This document shows, one piece after another, positions 34,900 through 43,011 of a DNA stretch of 64,000 nucleotides; the stretch's first letter is position 1, and each line of letters begins with the position of its first letter. The notes under the pieces are model-generated. The model had not been told where the DNA came from. It was given only the letters and a program-made list of their open reading frames with translations, and did not search any database. The DNA comes from Panacagrimonas sp041603235 (GTDB taxonomy: Bacteria > Pseudomonadota > Gammaproteobacteria > Nevskiales > Nevskiaceae). Location of the stretch: positions 41,281-105,280 of the forward strand of contig JBFIES010000012.1 in NCBI GenBank assembly GCA_041603235.1, written 5' to 3'. The translations under genes and the position numbers were made by a program.

Positions 34900-37560
34900 T
34901 TATACCGTCCAGGGCGCCGGGCGTTCCGGCACAATGCCATAACGCTGGATCGCTTCCGAGACGCGTGCCATCGGCAGCGAGCCCTGCTCGGCCAGCGCCT
35001 TCAGCGCCTTGATCGCAATCCAGCGTCGATCCACCTCAAAAAAGTCACGCAGCGCGGGCCGGTTGTCCGAACGTCCGAAACCGTCTGTTCCGAGCGTGTG
35101 ATACGGCGCCGATATGTAGGGCCGCAGCTGTTCGCTGTAGGCGCGGACATAATCTGTGCTGGCGATCACCGGGCCGGTCATTCCGCCGAGGCATTCGTCA
35201 ATATAACTACGGCGCGGTTCGCTCTCCGGGTGCAGCAGGTTCCACCGCTCACAGGCCTGACCATCTCGGGTCAACTCGTTGACCGACGGCACGCTCCAGA
35301 TGTCACTGCTCACGCCCCAGTCTGACTTGAGAATCTCGGCGGCGGCCAGCACCTCGCGGAAAATGGAGCCCGAGCCCAGCAGCTGCACATGGGTCTTGGC
35401 GGGCTCCTCTTCCGACTTGAACAAGTACATGCCGCGCACGATGCCGCTCTCGCAGCCCGCTGGCATTTCCGGGTGCGCGTGATTCTCGTTGTAGATGGTG
35501 AGGTAGTAGTAGTTGTCCTTGTTTTCTTCAACCATCTCTTTCATGCCGTGCTGGACGATAACCACCAACTCGTAGGCAAAGGCGGGGTCATAGGCCTTGC
35601 AGTTGGGTACCAGCGACGCCATGACGTGGCTGTGCCCGTCTTCGTGCTGCAGGCCCTCTCCATTGATGGTGGTGCGCCCGGCGGTAGCCCCCATCAGGAA
35701 GCCGCGCGAGCGCATGTCGCCAGCAGCCCAGCACAGATCCATCACGCGCTGGAAACCGAACATGGAATAGAAGGCGTAGAAGGGAATCAGGGTGGTGCCG
35801 TGATTGGCATAGGAGGTCGCGGCCGCAATCCATGAAGACATTGCGCCGGATTCGGTGATGCCCTCTTCCAGAATCTGACCCTTGATGTCTTCCTTGTAGA
35901 AGGCCAGTTGATCCGCGTCTTCAGGCTTGTACTTCTGCCCGACCACAGAATAAATACCCAGGCTTCTAAACATCGCCTCCATGCCGAAGGTGCGGCCCTC
36001 ATCAGGGATGATCGGAACTACGCGCGGCCCGAGCTTCTTGTCGCGCACCAGCACTTGCAGGAACTGCACGAAGGCCATGGTGGTACTGATTTCACGGTCG
36101 CCACTGCCGTCGAGCAAACGCTGGAAAGTCTTGAGCTCCGGCACTTCCAGCGTTTCGTTCTTCGGCAGGCGCGCGGGGAGATGCCCGCCCAGTTCTTCGC
36201 GACGTTTCTTCAGGTAGGCAATTTCCGGAGAATCATCTGCCGGCTTGTAGAACGGCAGTTCCTCGATCTGATCGTCGCCCACCGGAATCTTGAAACGGTC
36301 GCGGAATTTCTTCAGCGCCTCCAGACCCATCTTCTTGGCCTGATGGGTAATGTTCTGACCTTCACCGGCTTCGCCCATGCCGTAACCCTTCACGGTCTTG
36401 GCCAGAATTACCGTGGGGCCGCCCTTGTGTTTTACCGCCGCGGCATACGCTGCATAAACCTTGTGCGGGTCATGGCCACCGCGATTGAGTTCGGCAATAT
36501 CCTCGTCGCTCATGGTGGAGACGAGCTTGGCCGCCTCGGGATCCTTGGAGAAGAAATTCTCGCGGGTGAAGCGACCGCCCTTGGCCTTGTAGCTCTGGTA
36601 TTCGCCATCGACAGTGTCATTCATGATGCGCTGCAGGTGGCCGTCCTTGTCACGCGCCAACAGGCCATCCCAGGCGCCGCCCCAGATCAGCTTGATCACA
36701 TTCCAGCCCGCGCCCCTGAAGATACCTTCCAGCTCCTGGATGATCTTGCCGTTGCCGCGCACCGGTCCGTCCAGCCGCTGCAGATTGCAGTTGACGACGA
36801 AGATCAGGTTGTCGAGTTCCTCGCGATGCGCGATGTCGATGGCCCCCAGGGATTCGGGCTCATCCATCTCGCCGTCGCCGCAGAAACACCAGACCTTGCG
36901 GCCGGTCATGTCCTGAATACCTCGGTGATGCAGATACTTCATCAGGCGTGCCTGATAGATCGCCATGATCGGCCCCAGGCCCATCGACACCGTGGCGAAC
37001 TGCCAGAAATCTGGCATCAGCCAAGGGTGCGGATAGCTGGACAGACCCGGTTCAAGTGCCTCCATGCGGAATCGATCCAGCTGCTGCTCCGTCAGGCGGC
37101 CTTCCAGAAAAGCGCGTGCATAGATGCCGGGCGTGACATGGCCCTGGATGTAAACCAGATCCTGACCCTGAGGATGCTCGGGCCCCTTCCAAAAATGGTT
37201 GAACCCCACGTCATACAGGGTGGCAGACGATGCAAAACTGGCGATATGCCCACCAATGCCTGCGTGCTCCTTGTTGGCATTGACGATCAGCGCCATGGCG
37301 TTCCACCGGATATAGGAACGCAGTCGCCATTCCAGCTCATGGTCACCCGGCGATCGCTCTTCCAGATGTGGCGGAATGGTATTGACGTAGGCCGTGTTCG
37401 GAGAAAACGGAATATAGGCGCCGGAGAGACGCGCTTTCTCGATCAAACTCTCCAGCAGGTAATGCGCCCGCTCAGGTCCTTCCTTGTCGAGCACACTTTG
37501 CAGTGCGTCTATCCATTCCCCGGTTTCCTGAGGGTCGTGATCTTTGTCCGGCAAACTCAT
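34900..37560 (-). CDS. aceE: Pyruvate dehydrogenase E1, homodimeric type
   Basis: An 886-residue thiamine-diphosphate enzyme that decarboxylates pyruvate and acetylates E2 lipoyl groups. The cofactor motif GDGEMDEPESLG ... NCNLQRLDGPVRGNG is near residues 230-270, and the conserved E. coli-like segments (TAYVNTIPPHLEERSPGD, HAGIGGHIASFASSATLYDVG) confirm the homodimeric class. Start at 37560 (MSLPDKDHDPQETGEWID) is chosen because AAGGAG stands seven bases upstream; the frame opens 45 bases earlier without such a site. It is transcribed divergently from the LysR gene. Confidence 0.96.
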   Translation of the reverse strand: MSLPDKDHDPQETGEWIDALQSVLDKEGPERAHYLLESLIEKARLSGAYIPFSPNTAYVNTIPPHLEERSPGDHELEWRLRSYIRWNAMALIVNANKEHAGIGGHIASFASSATLYDVGFNHFWKGPEHPQGQDLVYIQGHVTPGIYARAFLEGRLTEQQLDRFRMEALEPGLSSYPHPWLMPDFWQFATVSMGLGPIMAIYQARLMKYLHHRGIQDMTGRKVWCFCGDGEMDEPESLGAIDIAHREELDNLIFVVNCNLQRLDGPVRGNGKIIQELEGIFRGAGWNVIKLIWGGAWDGLLARDKDGHLQRIMNDTVDGEYQSYKAKGGRFTRENFFSKDPEAAKLVSTMSDEDIAELNRGGHDPHKVYAAYAAAVKHKGGPTVILAKTVKGYGMGEAGEGQNITHQAKKMGLEALKKFRDRFKIPVGDDQIEELPFYKPADDSPEIAYLKKRREELGGHLPARLPKNETLEVPELKTFQRLLDGSGDREISTTMAFVQFLQVLVRDKKLGPRVVPIIPDEGRTFGMEAMFRSLGIYSVVGQKYKPEDADQLAFYKEDIKGQILEEGITESGAMSSWIAAATSYANHGTTLIPFYAFYSMFGFQRVMDLCWAAGDMRSRGFLMGATAGRTTINGEGLQHEDGHSHVMASLVPNCKAYDPAFAYELVVIVQHGMKEMVEENKDNYYYLTIYNENHAHPEMPAGCESGIVRGMYLFKSEEEPAKTHVQLLGSGSIFREVLAAAEILKSDWGVSSDIWSVPSVNELTRDGQACERWNLLHPESEPRRSYIDECLGGMTGPVIASTDYVRAYSEQLRPYISAPYHTLGTDGFGRSDNRPALRDFFEVDRRWIAIKALKALAEQGSLPMARVSEAIQRYGIVPERPAPWTV

Positions 37561-37645
37561 GTGCTCTCCTTGCTCGCGCTGAATGAGTCCTCGCCTACCC
37601 GGCAAGACTCGGATTCACCATAGAGAGTTCCAAGGCTTCATGTCC

Positions 37646-37677
37646 AATATATATATTCGGCGTTATTGATATATATT
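37646..37677. promoter_or_regulatory. AT-rich symmetric operator-like site between aceE and the LysR gene
   Basis: AATATATAT (37646-37654) and its inverted copy ATATATATT (37669-37677) are separated by 14 bases, and the left arm is part of a 12-base palindrome (37646-37657). The site lies in the 126-base divergent intergenic region, just upstream of the LysR start, where LysR regulators usually bind T-N11-A symmetric sites. It could also include promoter elements. Confidence 0.45.
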
Positions 37678-37686
37678 TTGTATCCA

Positions 37687-38574
37687 ATGGAACTCAGACA
37701 TCTTCGCTATTTCGTGGCCGTGGCCGAAGCACTGCATTTTCGACGTGCCGCCGAGAAACTGGGCATTCAGCAGCCTCCGCTGAGCATGCAGATTCGGCAA
37801 TTGGAACTGGAAATCGGGACGCCCCTTTTTCTTCGCAGCAAGCGCCGCATCAGCTTGACCGATGCTGGCCGCTCGTTCTTGGAAGATGCACGCAACATTC
37901 TGTCCGCAGCCCAGGATGCGACGGGCAGGGCACGCACCGCAGCGTTGGGCGAACGCGGTCGACTCAGGGTGGGGATGATCAATTCAGCGCCGTTCCACCC
38001 GCTGATCCTGCAGATCCTTCGTGAATACCGAAACCGCTTCCCCGGTGTCTGGATGACACTGGAAGAAGCCAGCACCCCGGAACTGGCAGAGAGCGTGGTC
38101 TCGCGCAAACTGGATCTCGCATTTGTCAGGCCACTGCTGGACACCCCGCCCGCCCTCCAATCAGAGCATCTGTTCAACGAACCGGTGCTGGTTGCCCTGC
38201 CTTCCGGCCACCCGCTGTCGCGGCGCAGAAACATCAAGCTGGAAGCTTTGTCCGAAGAACCCTTTGTCCTGTTCTCCCGGCACATCGGCTCAGGACTGTA
38301 CGACCAGATTATCTCCGCCTGTCATCGCGCAGGTTTCAGCCCGCGCGTAACGCAAGAGGCACTGCAGGTCACCTCGATCGTCAATCTGGTTGCGGCCGGA
38401 CTGGGCGTTTCCCTGGTTCCGGCATCCATGCGAAAGATTCACTCTGAAGGCATCGCGTATCGCCCTTTGGTGCGCGATGCACCGATTGCCCAGATGAGTG
38501 TCATTCATCGTCGCGAAGAGTCCATGCAGGCCGTCAGGAATCTGCTGGAACTCGCGTTACACCTCGCTCAATAA
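37687..38574 (+). CDS. LysR-family transcriptional regulator
   Basis: A 295-residue regulator. The N-terminal winged helix-turn-helix (MELRHLRYFVAVAEALHFRRAAEKLGIQQPPLSMQIRQLE) is followed by a linker helix and a periplasmic-binding-like effector domain from about residue 90. It resembles the BenM/CatM aromatic-responsive branch at the N-terminus, but the effector is unknown. The ATG at 37687 is chosen because LysR proteins begin there; no Shine-Dalgarno site is visible. Divergence from aceE makes pyruvate dehydrogenase control or autoregulation plausible, without proof. Confidence 0.85.
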   Translation: MELRHLRYFVAVAEALHFRRAAEKLGIQQPPLSMQIRQLELEIGTPLFLRSKRRISLTDAGRSFLEDARNILSAAQDATGRARTAALGERGRLRVGMINSAPFHPLILQILREYRNRFPGVWMTLEEASTPELAESVVSRKLDLAFVRPLLDTPPALQSEHLFNEPVLVALPSGHPLSRRRNIKLEALSEEPFVLFSRHIGSGLYDQIISACHRAGFSPRVTQEALQVTSIVNLVAAGLGVSLVPASMRKIHSEGIAYRPLVRDAPIAQMSVIHRREESMQAVRNLLELALHLAQ

Positions 38575-38978
38575 AAATCCAGATTTCCGGAGAATGAAGC
38601 CGGTGACATGCGCAAGACCGGTATCCCGCGAATTTTGCGCTGACCCCTCATCGGGCAGGTGATGACGTCCGACAGTTTCATAAGCTGCTGACTCACTTCC
38701 GCCCTCAGTCTGTAATGCGTCAGCATCAGATCCATTCTGATGAATTACGGCGCCGCACATTCATTTTCACCCAGCAATGCACTTCGCACCATGAAGCCCC
38801 GTTCAGCCGACACTTCAGCAGGTTCACTGGCAGGCCACTCACCTTTTTCGTTGCACAAAATTCTGAAATGGCAAGTCGTTCATGGCGGCAGCAAAAGATC
38901 CAGAAACTTCCTTGAACGATGCGCGCAACAACACGCGCGCCGCTTGCACTGAGCAAAGTCAGCTACTAGCTTGTTTCC
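38575..38978. other. Intergenic stretch without a supported gene
   Basis: About 400 bases between the LysR gene and the next secreted protein gene. Only short open frames on both strands are present, with no ribosome binding site or family resemblance. The last part before 38978 leads into an inverted repeat near the next gene's start. Confidence 0.6.
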
Positions 38979-39008
38979 GTATCGCAACTGAACAATCAGT
39001 CGCGATAC
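38979..39008 (+). promoter_or_regulatory. Inverted repeat upstream of the secreted hypothetical gene
   Basis: GTATCGC (38979-38985) and GCGATAC (39002-39008) are perfect inverted copies 16 bases apart, ending 34 bases before the ATG at 39043. It may be an operator or a leader hairpin. Confidence 0.4.
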
Positions 39009-39042
39009 ATCTTATTCAAAGGAAAACAGGAAACAGGGATTA

Positions 39043-39888
39043 ATGAATCGAATCAGCACGTCTTTTGCCGCACTTTTTCTGGCCGGCATCTCGACACATT
39101 CAGTCGCCGACGAACCTTTCGCACTCTTCGCGCAAGCTGCCGACGACACACGTTCAATGATGATGTTGGACGTTGACCCGACCAGACCGGGCAAGGAAGT
39201 ACTCGGCCTGCGCTTCGACTGCATCGAATCGCCGCGCAATGGACAGGATCATATTCGCGTCACCCAGCGCTTTCGCATATCGGCCAAAGCTCTGGACAAC
39301 ACCACGGTATTCAACCCGACCACTTTGCCTTCCGTGACGTCCGGCTTTTTCCCTGACCCGAGTCTCGCTCGCTTCCAGCAAGGCGGATCGGACGAAACTC
39401 GATACGAAGCGTCGTACGAGCATCTGGGCTACGACTACGAGTCCTATTTTCGAAACGAAGCACCTACCCCGGGAAGCGACTTCGACTATTGCAGCGACTA
39501 TCCGACAGGCGATCTTTTCAGCGTCGGCGCTGCCAATTCAAACGGAACCCGCGTCATCGTGATTGGCTTGGGCCTTGAAGGCCTGTTCTTCAATGATGAT
39601 GTGGGTTATGACGACAGTCCGGACACCAACATTTCCCGGTACAGCGTTACCGTTTACAACAATGTGCTTAACAGTCAGCGATGGAGCCGGAATCTTCCTG
39701 CCTATGTCGGCACCTTCAAGCTGTTTCCGGACTTCGCGATGGTCGGCGATTTCCTCGGCGATGATGGCAATGACGAGATTCGCATCGCCTACCTGCGAGG
39801 AAATGCCAACGACAGTCTGACCTGGCAGTACCGCTATTACGATGTGCTCAATGGCAACTTGATCACAACCGCAACGATCACCGAGTAA
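39043..39888 (+). CDS. Secreted protein of unknown function
   Basis: A 281-residue protein, not recognised. Residues 1-22 form a clear signal peptide (MNRISTSFAALFLAGISTHSVA before DEP). The mature part is acidic, rich in Asp, Tyr and Phe, and appears to be mostly beta-strand. Segments MVGDFLGDDGNDEIRIAYLRG and DVDPTRPGKEVLGLRF resemble FG-GAP/VCBS-like repeats that report on quantities such as D-x-D-G-x-D/N calcium loops, but only weakly. Two cysteines (FDCIES, DYCSDYP) could form a disulfide. The ATG has CAGGAAACAGGG upstream. It stands alone with its own inverted-repeat-containing upstream region. Confidence 0.65.
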   Translation: MNRISTSFAALFLAGISTHSVADEPFALFAQAADDTRSMMMLDVDPTRPGKEVLGLRFDCIESPRNGQDHIRVTQRFRISAKALDNTTVFNPTTLPSVTSGFFPDPSLARFQQGGSDETRYEASYEHLGYDYESYFRNEAPTPGSDFDYCSDYPTGDLFSVGAANSNGTRVIVIGLGLEGLFFNDDVGYDDSPDTNISRYSVTVYNNVLNSQRWSRNLPAYVGTFKLFPDFAMVGDFLGDDGNDEIRIAYLRGNANDSLTWQYRYYDVLNGNLITTATITE

Positions 39889-40043
39889 AGCCTGCGACTG
39901 GCCGCTGGAGTGAGATCGGAACATCGCTCACTTCGGCGGCTTCTCCGCTACTTATTTCAAGTTTTGACGGTGCGTCCGAAAGAGGACACGAGAGAAGAAC
40001 CGATTAGAAGCGTCCAAATGAAAGTAGAGGTCTGGCGACGCAT

Positions 40044-41375
40044 TCAGACCTGCTCGCCAAGCGCTTCACAGCACGCGGCATAACGCTCTGAAACGGTGGC
40101 GCGATCATGCGACTCTGGCAGCGCGTCTTTGGCCCCGTTGGCAACCATCTCAGCCTGCTTTTTCAGGGCGCGAAGATCGTCAGCTCGAGTCGCAGCCTCC
40201 GCGATCACCGTGATCATCTCCAGCAGCCGAATACTGACCGCCGCGTTCGCCCGAGCGTTCTGACGAATCTGGTCAAAGCTCGCATCCACCAGGTCCGCGA
40301 ATCTGGTTTGAGGTGTCAGCACGCGAAGCTTCTTGTGCTGATCCAGACGCAACATTGAAGGCATCTCGCGGCGGGCCAAACGGCTCAGACCGGAGCCGAG
40401 CCGATCGATGCAGCGAATCGCAGTAAATGGATCGTTCACACCGGGTGACAAGGCACGCACCGCAACTTCCACCAGCTGGTGAATCGAGTATTCAAAATCC
40501 TGCGCAGGCGTTCGCTCACTGCCCAGAACAAATGCACTGCGCACTTCATCCTCCAATGAGGAGGTAATGCCCTGCTCGCACCAGACCCGGACCAGACAAC
40601 TGCCTTCAACCACGTACTGGCCGGGCCTGTTCATGATCTGTATCTGCAAATCCTCTTTCCCTGCAATCTCCATCAACTGGTCCGCATTGACGATCTGCAG
40701 ATACCCATCGCCAATGGCCTTCACAGGTGTCGGCGTTCCACGCAAGAGGGATTCGGGATCATCATCGGACGCCCTGTCGTCAGGATCTGCCGCCTGCCCG
40801 ATCTCAGAAGGGAACAGCCGGCCGATGCCTCGATCCATTTCTTTGACGATCCTCGCAACGATATCGTCAGCCAGAATGGACACTGAGACGTGATGAATGA
40901 AGAAGATCAGAACCCACAGACTCGCCAATGCAAACGCAACGCCCAGCGTCACGGACAGATGCGGCACAAACGCATCGTCTGCGCCGTGACGAATGGCCCT
41001 GAGCACAAGCAGGCAGTAGAGAAACGTAGCGACAAAGGTGCCAAGCACCATCTGATTGGTGTTGTCACGCATGAAGTTTCGCAGCAGCCGCGGCCCGAAT
41101 TGCGAAGACGCCAGTGAAAGCGCAACCAGAGTGAGCGAGAACACCACGCCGGCAATGGTGATCATGGAACCCGCGATGGTCTGCAGCACTGCGCTTGCAC
41201 CCTGTGCGCTGCCTGCGTAAGCCCACTGCGGCATTTTCATCGCCCCTTCTGCTACCGATTCATCTGCTGCCACCATGACAAACGCCAGGCAGACAGCTGC
41301 TGCGGCCATCAACGATGGCAGGAACCAGAAGCTTGATGAAATGCGATCCACATACTTGAGCAACTGCGCTTTCAT
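40044..41375 (-). CDS. DUF2254 inner-membrane protein
   Basis: A 443-residue protein with four predicted membrane helices in the first 170 residues and a soluble C-terminal part. Family-typical stretches are QTIAGSMITIAGVVFSLTLVALSLASSQFGPRLLRNFMRDN and YSIHQLVEVAVRALSPGVNDPFTA, both well conserved in DUF2254. The function of the family is not established; it is often thought of as a membrane stress or transport protein. It sits alone between a secreted hypothetical gene and a divergent CsbD-type stress gene. Confidence 0.85.
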   Translation of the reverse strand: MKAQLLKYVDRISSSFWFLPSLMAAAAVCLAFVMVAADESVAEGAMKMPQWAYAGSAQGASAVLQTIAGSMITIAGVVFSLTLVALSLASSQFGPRLLRNFMRDNTNQMVLGTFVATFLYCLLVLRAIRHGADDAFVPHLSVTLGVAFALASLWVLIFFIHHVSVSILADDIVARIVKEMDRGIGRLFPSEIGQAADPDDRASDDDPESLLRGTPTPVKAIGDGYLQIVNADQLMEIAGKEDLQIQIMNRPGQYVVEGSCLVRVWCEQGITSSLEDEVRSAFVLGSERTPAQDFEYSIHQLVEVAVRALSPGVNDPFTAIRCIDRLGSGLSRLARREMPSMLRLDQHKKLRVLTPQTRFADLVDASFDQIRQNARANAAVSIRLLEMITVIAEAATRADDLRALKKQAEMVANGAKDALPESHDRATVSERYAACCEALGEQV

Positions 41376-41557
41376 TAGACGACCTCAGTTAATACATGTC
41401 GCAAGTAGACGTTCGCAGTATGCGGCAGTCCCGAGAGCGAAACGTCATCAGATCGCCAAGAAGACTTCAGGCTGCGCTAAGCGCTGCTCCGTAAGCTGTA
41501 CTTCCGCTTCATTGATTTAGACGCAAGACGACATTCACATGTCATAAGGAGTAACGC

Positions 41558-41854
41558 ATGAACGCTGATCAAGCTAAAGACAAAGTCGAAAAGAAATTGG
41601 ACGACGCTTCCAACAGCGCCGCAGCCGACAAAGCGCGTGGCCACAGTGACGAACTCGTTGGTTCAGTCAAGGAGAAAGTTGGCAGTGTCATCGGTGACGA
41701 CAAGCTCGAAGCTGAAGGGCAAGTACAGAATGCCGAAGGCAAGGCCGAAAGGATGAAGGGCGAGTTCAAGGAGAAAATCGACGATGCCACCGACAAGGTC
41801 AAAGCCGGCGTTGGCGCCGTCAAGGACAAGGTGAACGAATTACTCGACAAGTAG
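41558..41854 (+). CDS. CsbD-family stress-response protein
   Basis: A 98-residue, highly charged, hydrophilic and almost entirely helical protein with repeated Lys/Glu/Asp/Ala heptad-like units. The central part (KARGHSDELVGSVKEKVGSVIGDDKLEAEGQVQNAEGKAERMKG) matches the CsbD domain, flanked here by extra helices similar to late-embryogenesis-like repeats (DKVKAGVGAVKDKV), which make it longer than the usual 60-70 residues. CsbD proteins are induced by general stress; the molecular role is unknown. AAGGAG precedes the ATG and a terminator follows. Confidence 0.8.
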   Translation: MNADQAKDKVEKKLDDASNSAAADKARGHSDELVGSVKEKVGSVIGDDKLEAEGQVQNAEGKAERMKGEFKEKIDDATDKVKAGVGAVKDKVNELLDK

Positions 41855-41890
41855 GTCGACGCAAACGGGCTGCATCAAAACCCAGCCATC

Positions 41891-41926
41891 AGCCCTGCGC
41901 GCGAGCAGCCCGCAGGGCTTTTTAAT
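41891..41926 (+). terminator. Intrinsic terminator of the CsbD-family gene
   Basis: AGCCCTGCG (41891-41899) pairs with CGCAGGGCT (41911-41919) and is followed by a T-rich run. It lies 37 bases after the stop codon. Confidence 0.88.
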
Positions 41927-41989
41927 TTGCATTACGGCATTGCAATCGCTCGGCTAAGCTACGGCCTTGTCATCCAAACCTTGATTCCA

Positions 41990-42547
41990 ATGTCTATTGT
42001 CCTGACAGATTTTGCGCGTGCGCGTTTGTTTCCCAAAGCATCACGAAAAAATACCATCAAGGACGCTAGCCCAGGCTCATTCGAACAGCACCTGAACCAG
42101 ACGCCGCCGATCAAGGTTCTCGACGGCTATGCCCCGTTCTGCAAGCTGCATGTTTACGAGAACTGGACATCGACACGGTGCCTGACCGTGCCGATCACCA
42201 AGGACAACGCCCACCTTCTACGCTCTGCCTACGAAGCGCGATCACGCGGTGAATTGCCCGTCCTCACCCGCTGGTTTGAAGGAGTGGAGGCGCCGGTCGC
42301 CCGTTATTTGGTGGTGATCCTTTACTCGCGAGAACAGATGCACAAAGAAGGCGACAACATCGATGCTGATTGGGGTGTCGTCGGCTGCCTTGCAACCGCC
42401 GAACCTGAAGAGATTCCCATGGCACCGATCACCATGATGCGCAATGCACTGGGCGTTGAGGAAGGCGGATCAGGCGTCGCACTGGATCGCGACGCCTATG
42501 CCCGCAGCGTGCATTTCTGGGAGAACAACGCAAACTGGCGAGCTTAG
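41990..42547 (+). CDS. DUF3228-family protein
   Basis: A 185-residue cytoplasmic protein that matches DUF3228 along its whole length, with the conserved blocks VLDGYAPFCKLHVYENWTSTRCL, LRSAYEARSRGELPVLTRWFEG, YSREQM and DADWGVVGCLAT...PMAPITMMRNALGVEEGGSGV. Function is unknown in the family. The start at 41990 (MSIVLTDFARARLFP) is chosen from family likeness; the frame opens earlier at 41927 inside the CsbD downstream region. Its stop overlaps the convergent NTF2-like gene by four bases. Confidence 0.8.
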   Translation: MSIVLTDFARARLFPKASRKNTIKDASPGSFEQHLNQTPPIKVLDGYAPFCKLHVYENWTSTRCLTVPITKDNAHLLRSAYEARSRGELPVLTRWFEGVEAPVARYLVVILYSREQMHKEGDNIDADWGVVGCLATAEPEEIPMAPITMMRNALGVEEGGSGVALDRDAYARSVHFWENNANWRA

Positions 42548-42948
42548 GAAGTTGATTTGTTTTTCAGCTTCTCCAGCATCGCACCCATGTGCTGATGAAT
42601 CAGGTTCACCGCCTTGAGTGGTCGCAGCATGACCTTAAAGCTCGTGATCTTGTTGTCATCGTTCCAACTCATCATGTCGACGCCATTGACCTGGATGCCG
42701 TCAATTTCCAGCTCGAATTCGAGAACGGCATCTCGCTCGCCGTGGAGTTCGCGCACATAGCGGAATGAATCATTGAAGAACACGGAGAAGGCGGAAACCA
42801 GGTACAGATTGGTTATGTCCTTTCCCTGCTGAGGCGTATGAACCACAGGAGAGTAGAAGGTCACATCCTCTGCCAGCAAATCAGCAATGCCTGCTGCATT
42901 ACGGGCTTTGACCAGTTCGTGCCAAACGGCAACTGCGTTTTTGCTCAT
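42544..42948 (-). CDS. NTF2-like/SnoaL-type protein
   Basis: A 134-residue protein with the alpha-beta cone fold pattern of nuclear transport factor 2-like proteins: an N-terminal helix (AVAVWHELVKARNAAGIADLLAEDVTFYSPV) and then curved strands. A possible pocket is lined by Phe, Tyr and His residues; no catalytic Asp-His pair can be assigned. It could bind a small ligand or act as an isomerase-like scaffold. ATAAC-free spacing shows AGGAGTAACAC upstream of its ATG. It follows speA by 63 bases on the same strand and may be cotranscribed. Confidence 0.72.
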   Translation of the reverse strand: MSKNAVAVWHELVKARNAAGIADLLAEDVTFYSPVVHTPQQGKDITNLYLVSAFSVFFNDSFRYVRELHGERDAVLEFELEIDGIQVNGVDMMSWNDDNKITSFKVMLRPLKAVNLIHQHMGAMLEKLKNKSTS

Positions 42949-43011
42949 GTGTTACTCCTGATTGAATTTGAGTTCGCGTGAAGTGAATGCTTTGATCTTG
43001 ATGCAGCCCGC

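Noticed and set aside
35908..37623. 571-residue open frame antisense to aceE
   Set aside because: aceE is certain on the other strand; the antisense frame has no family likeness or translation signal.
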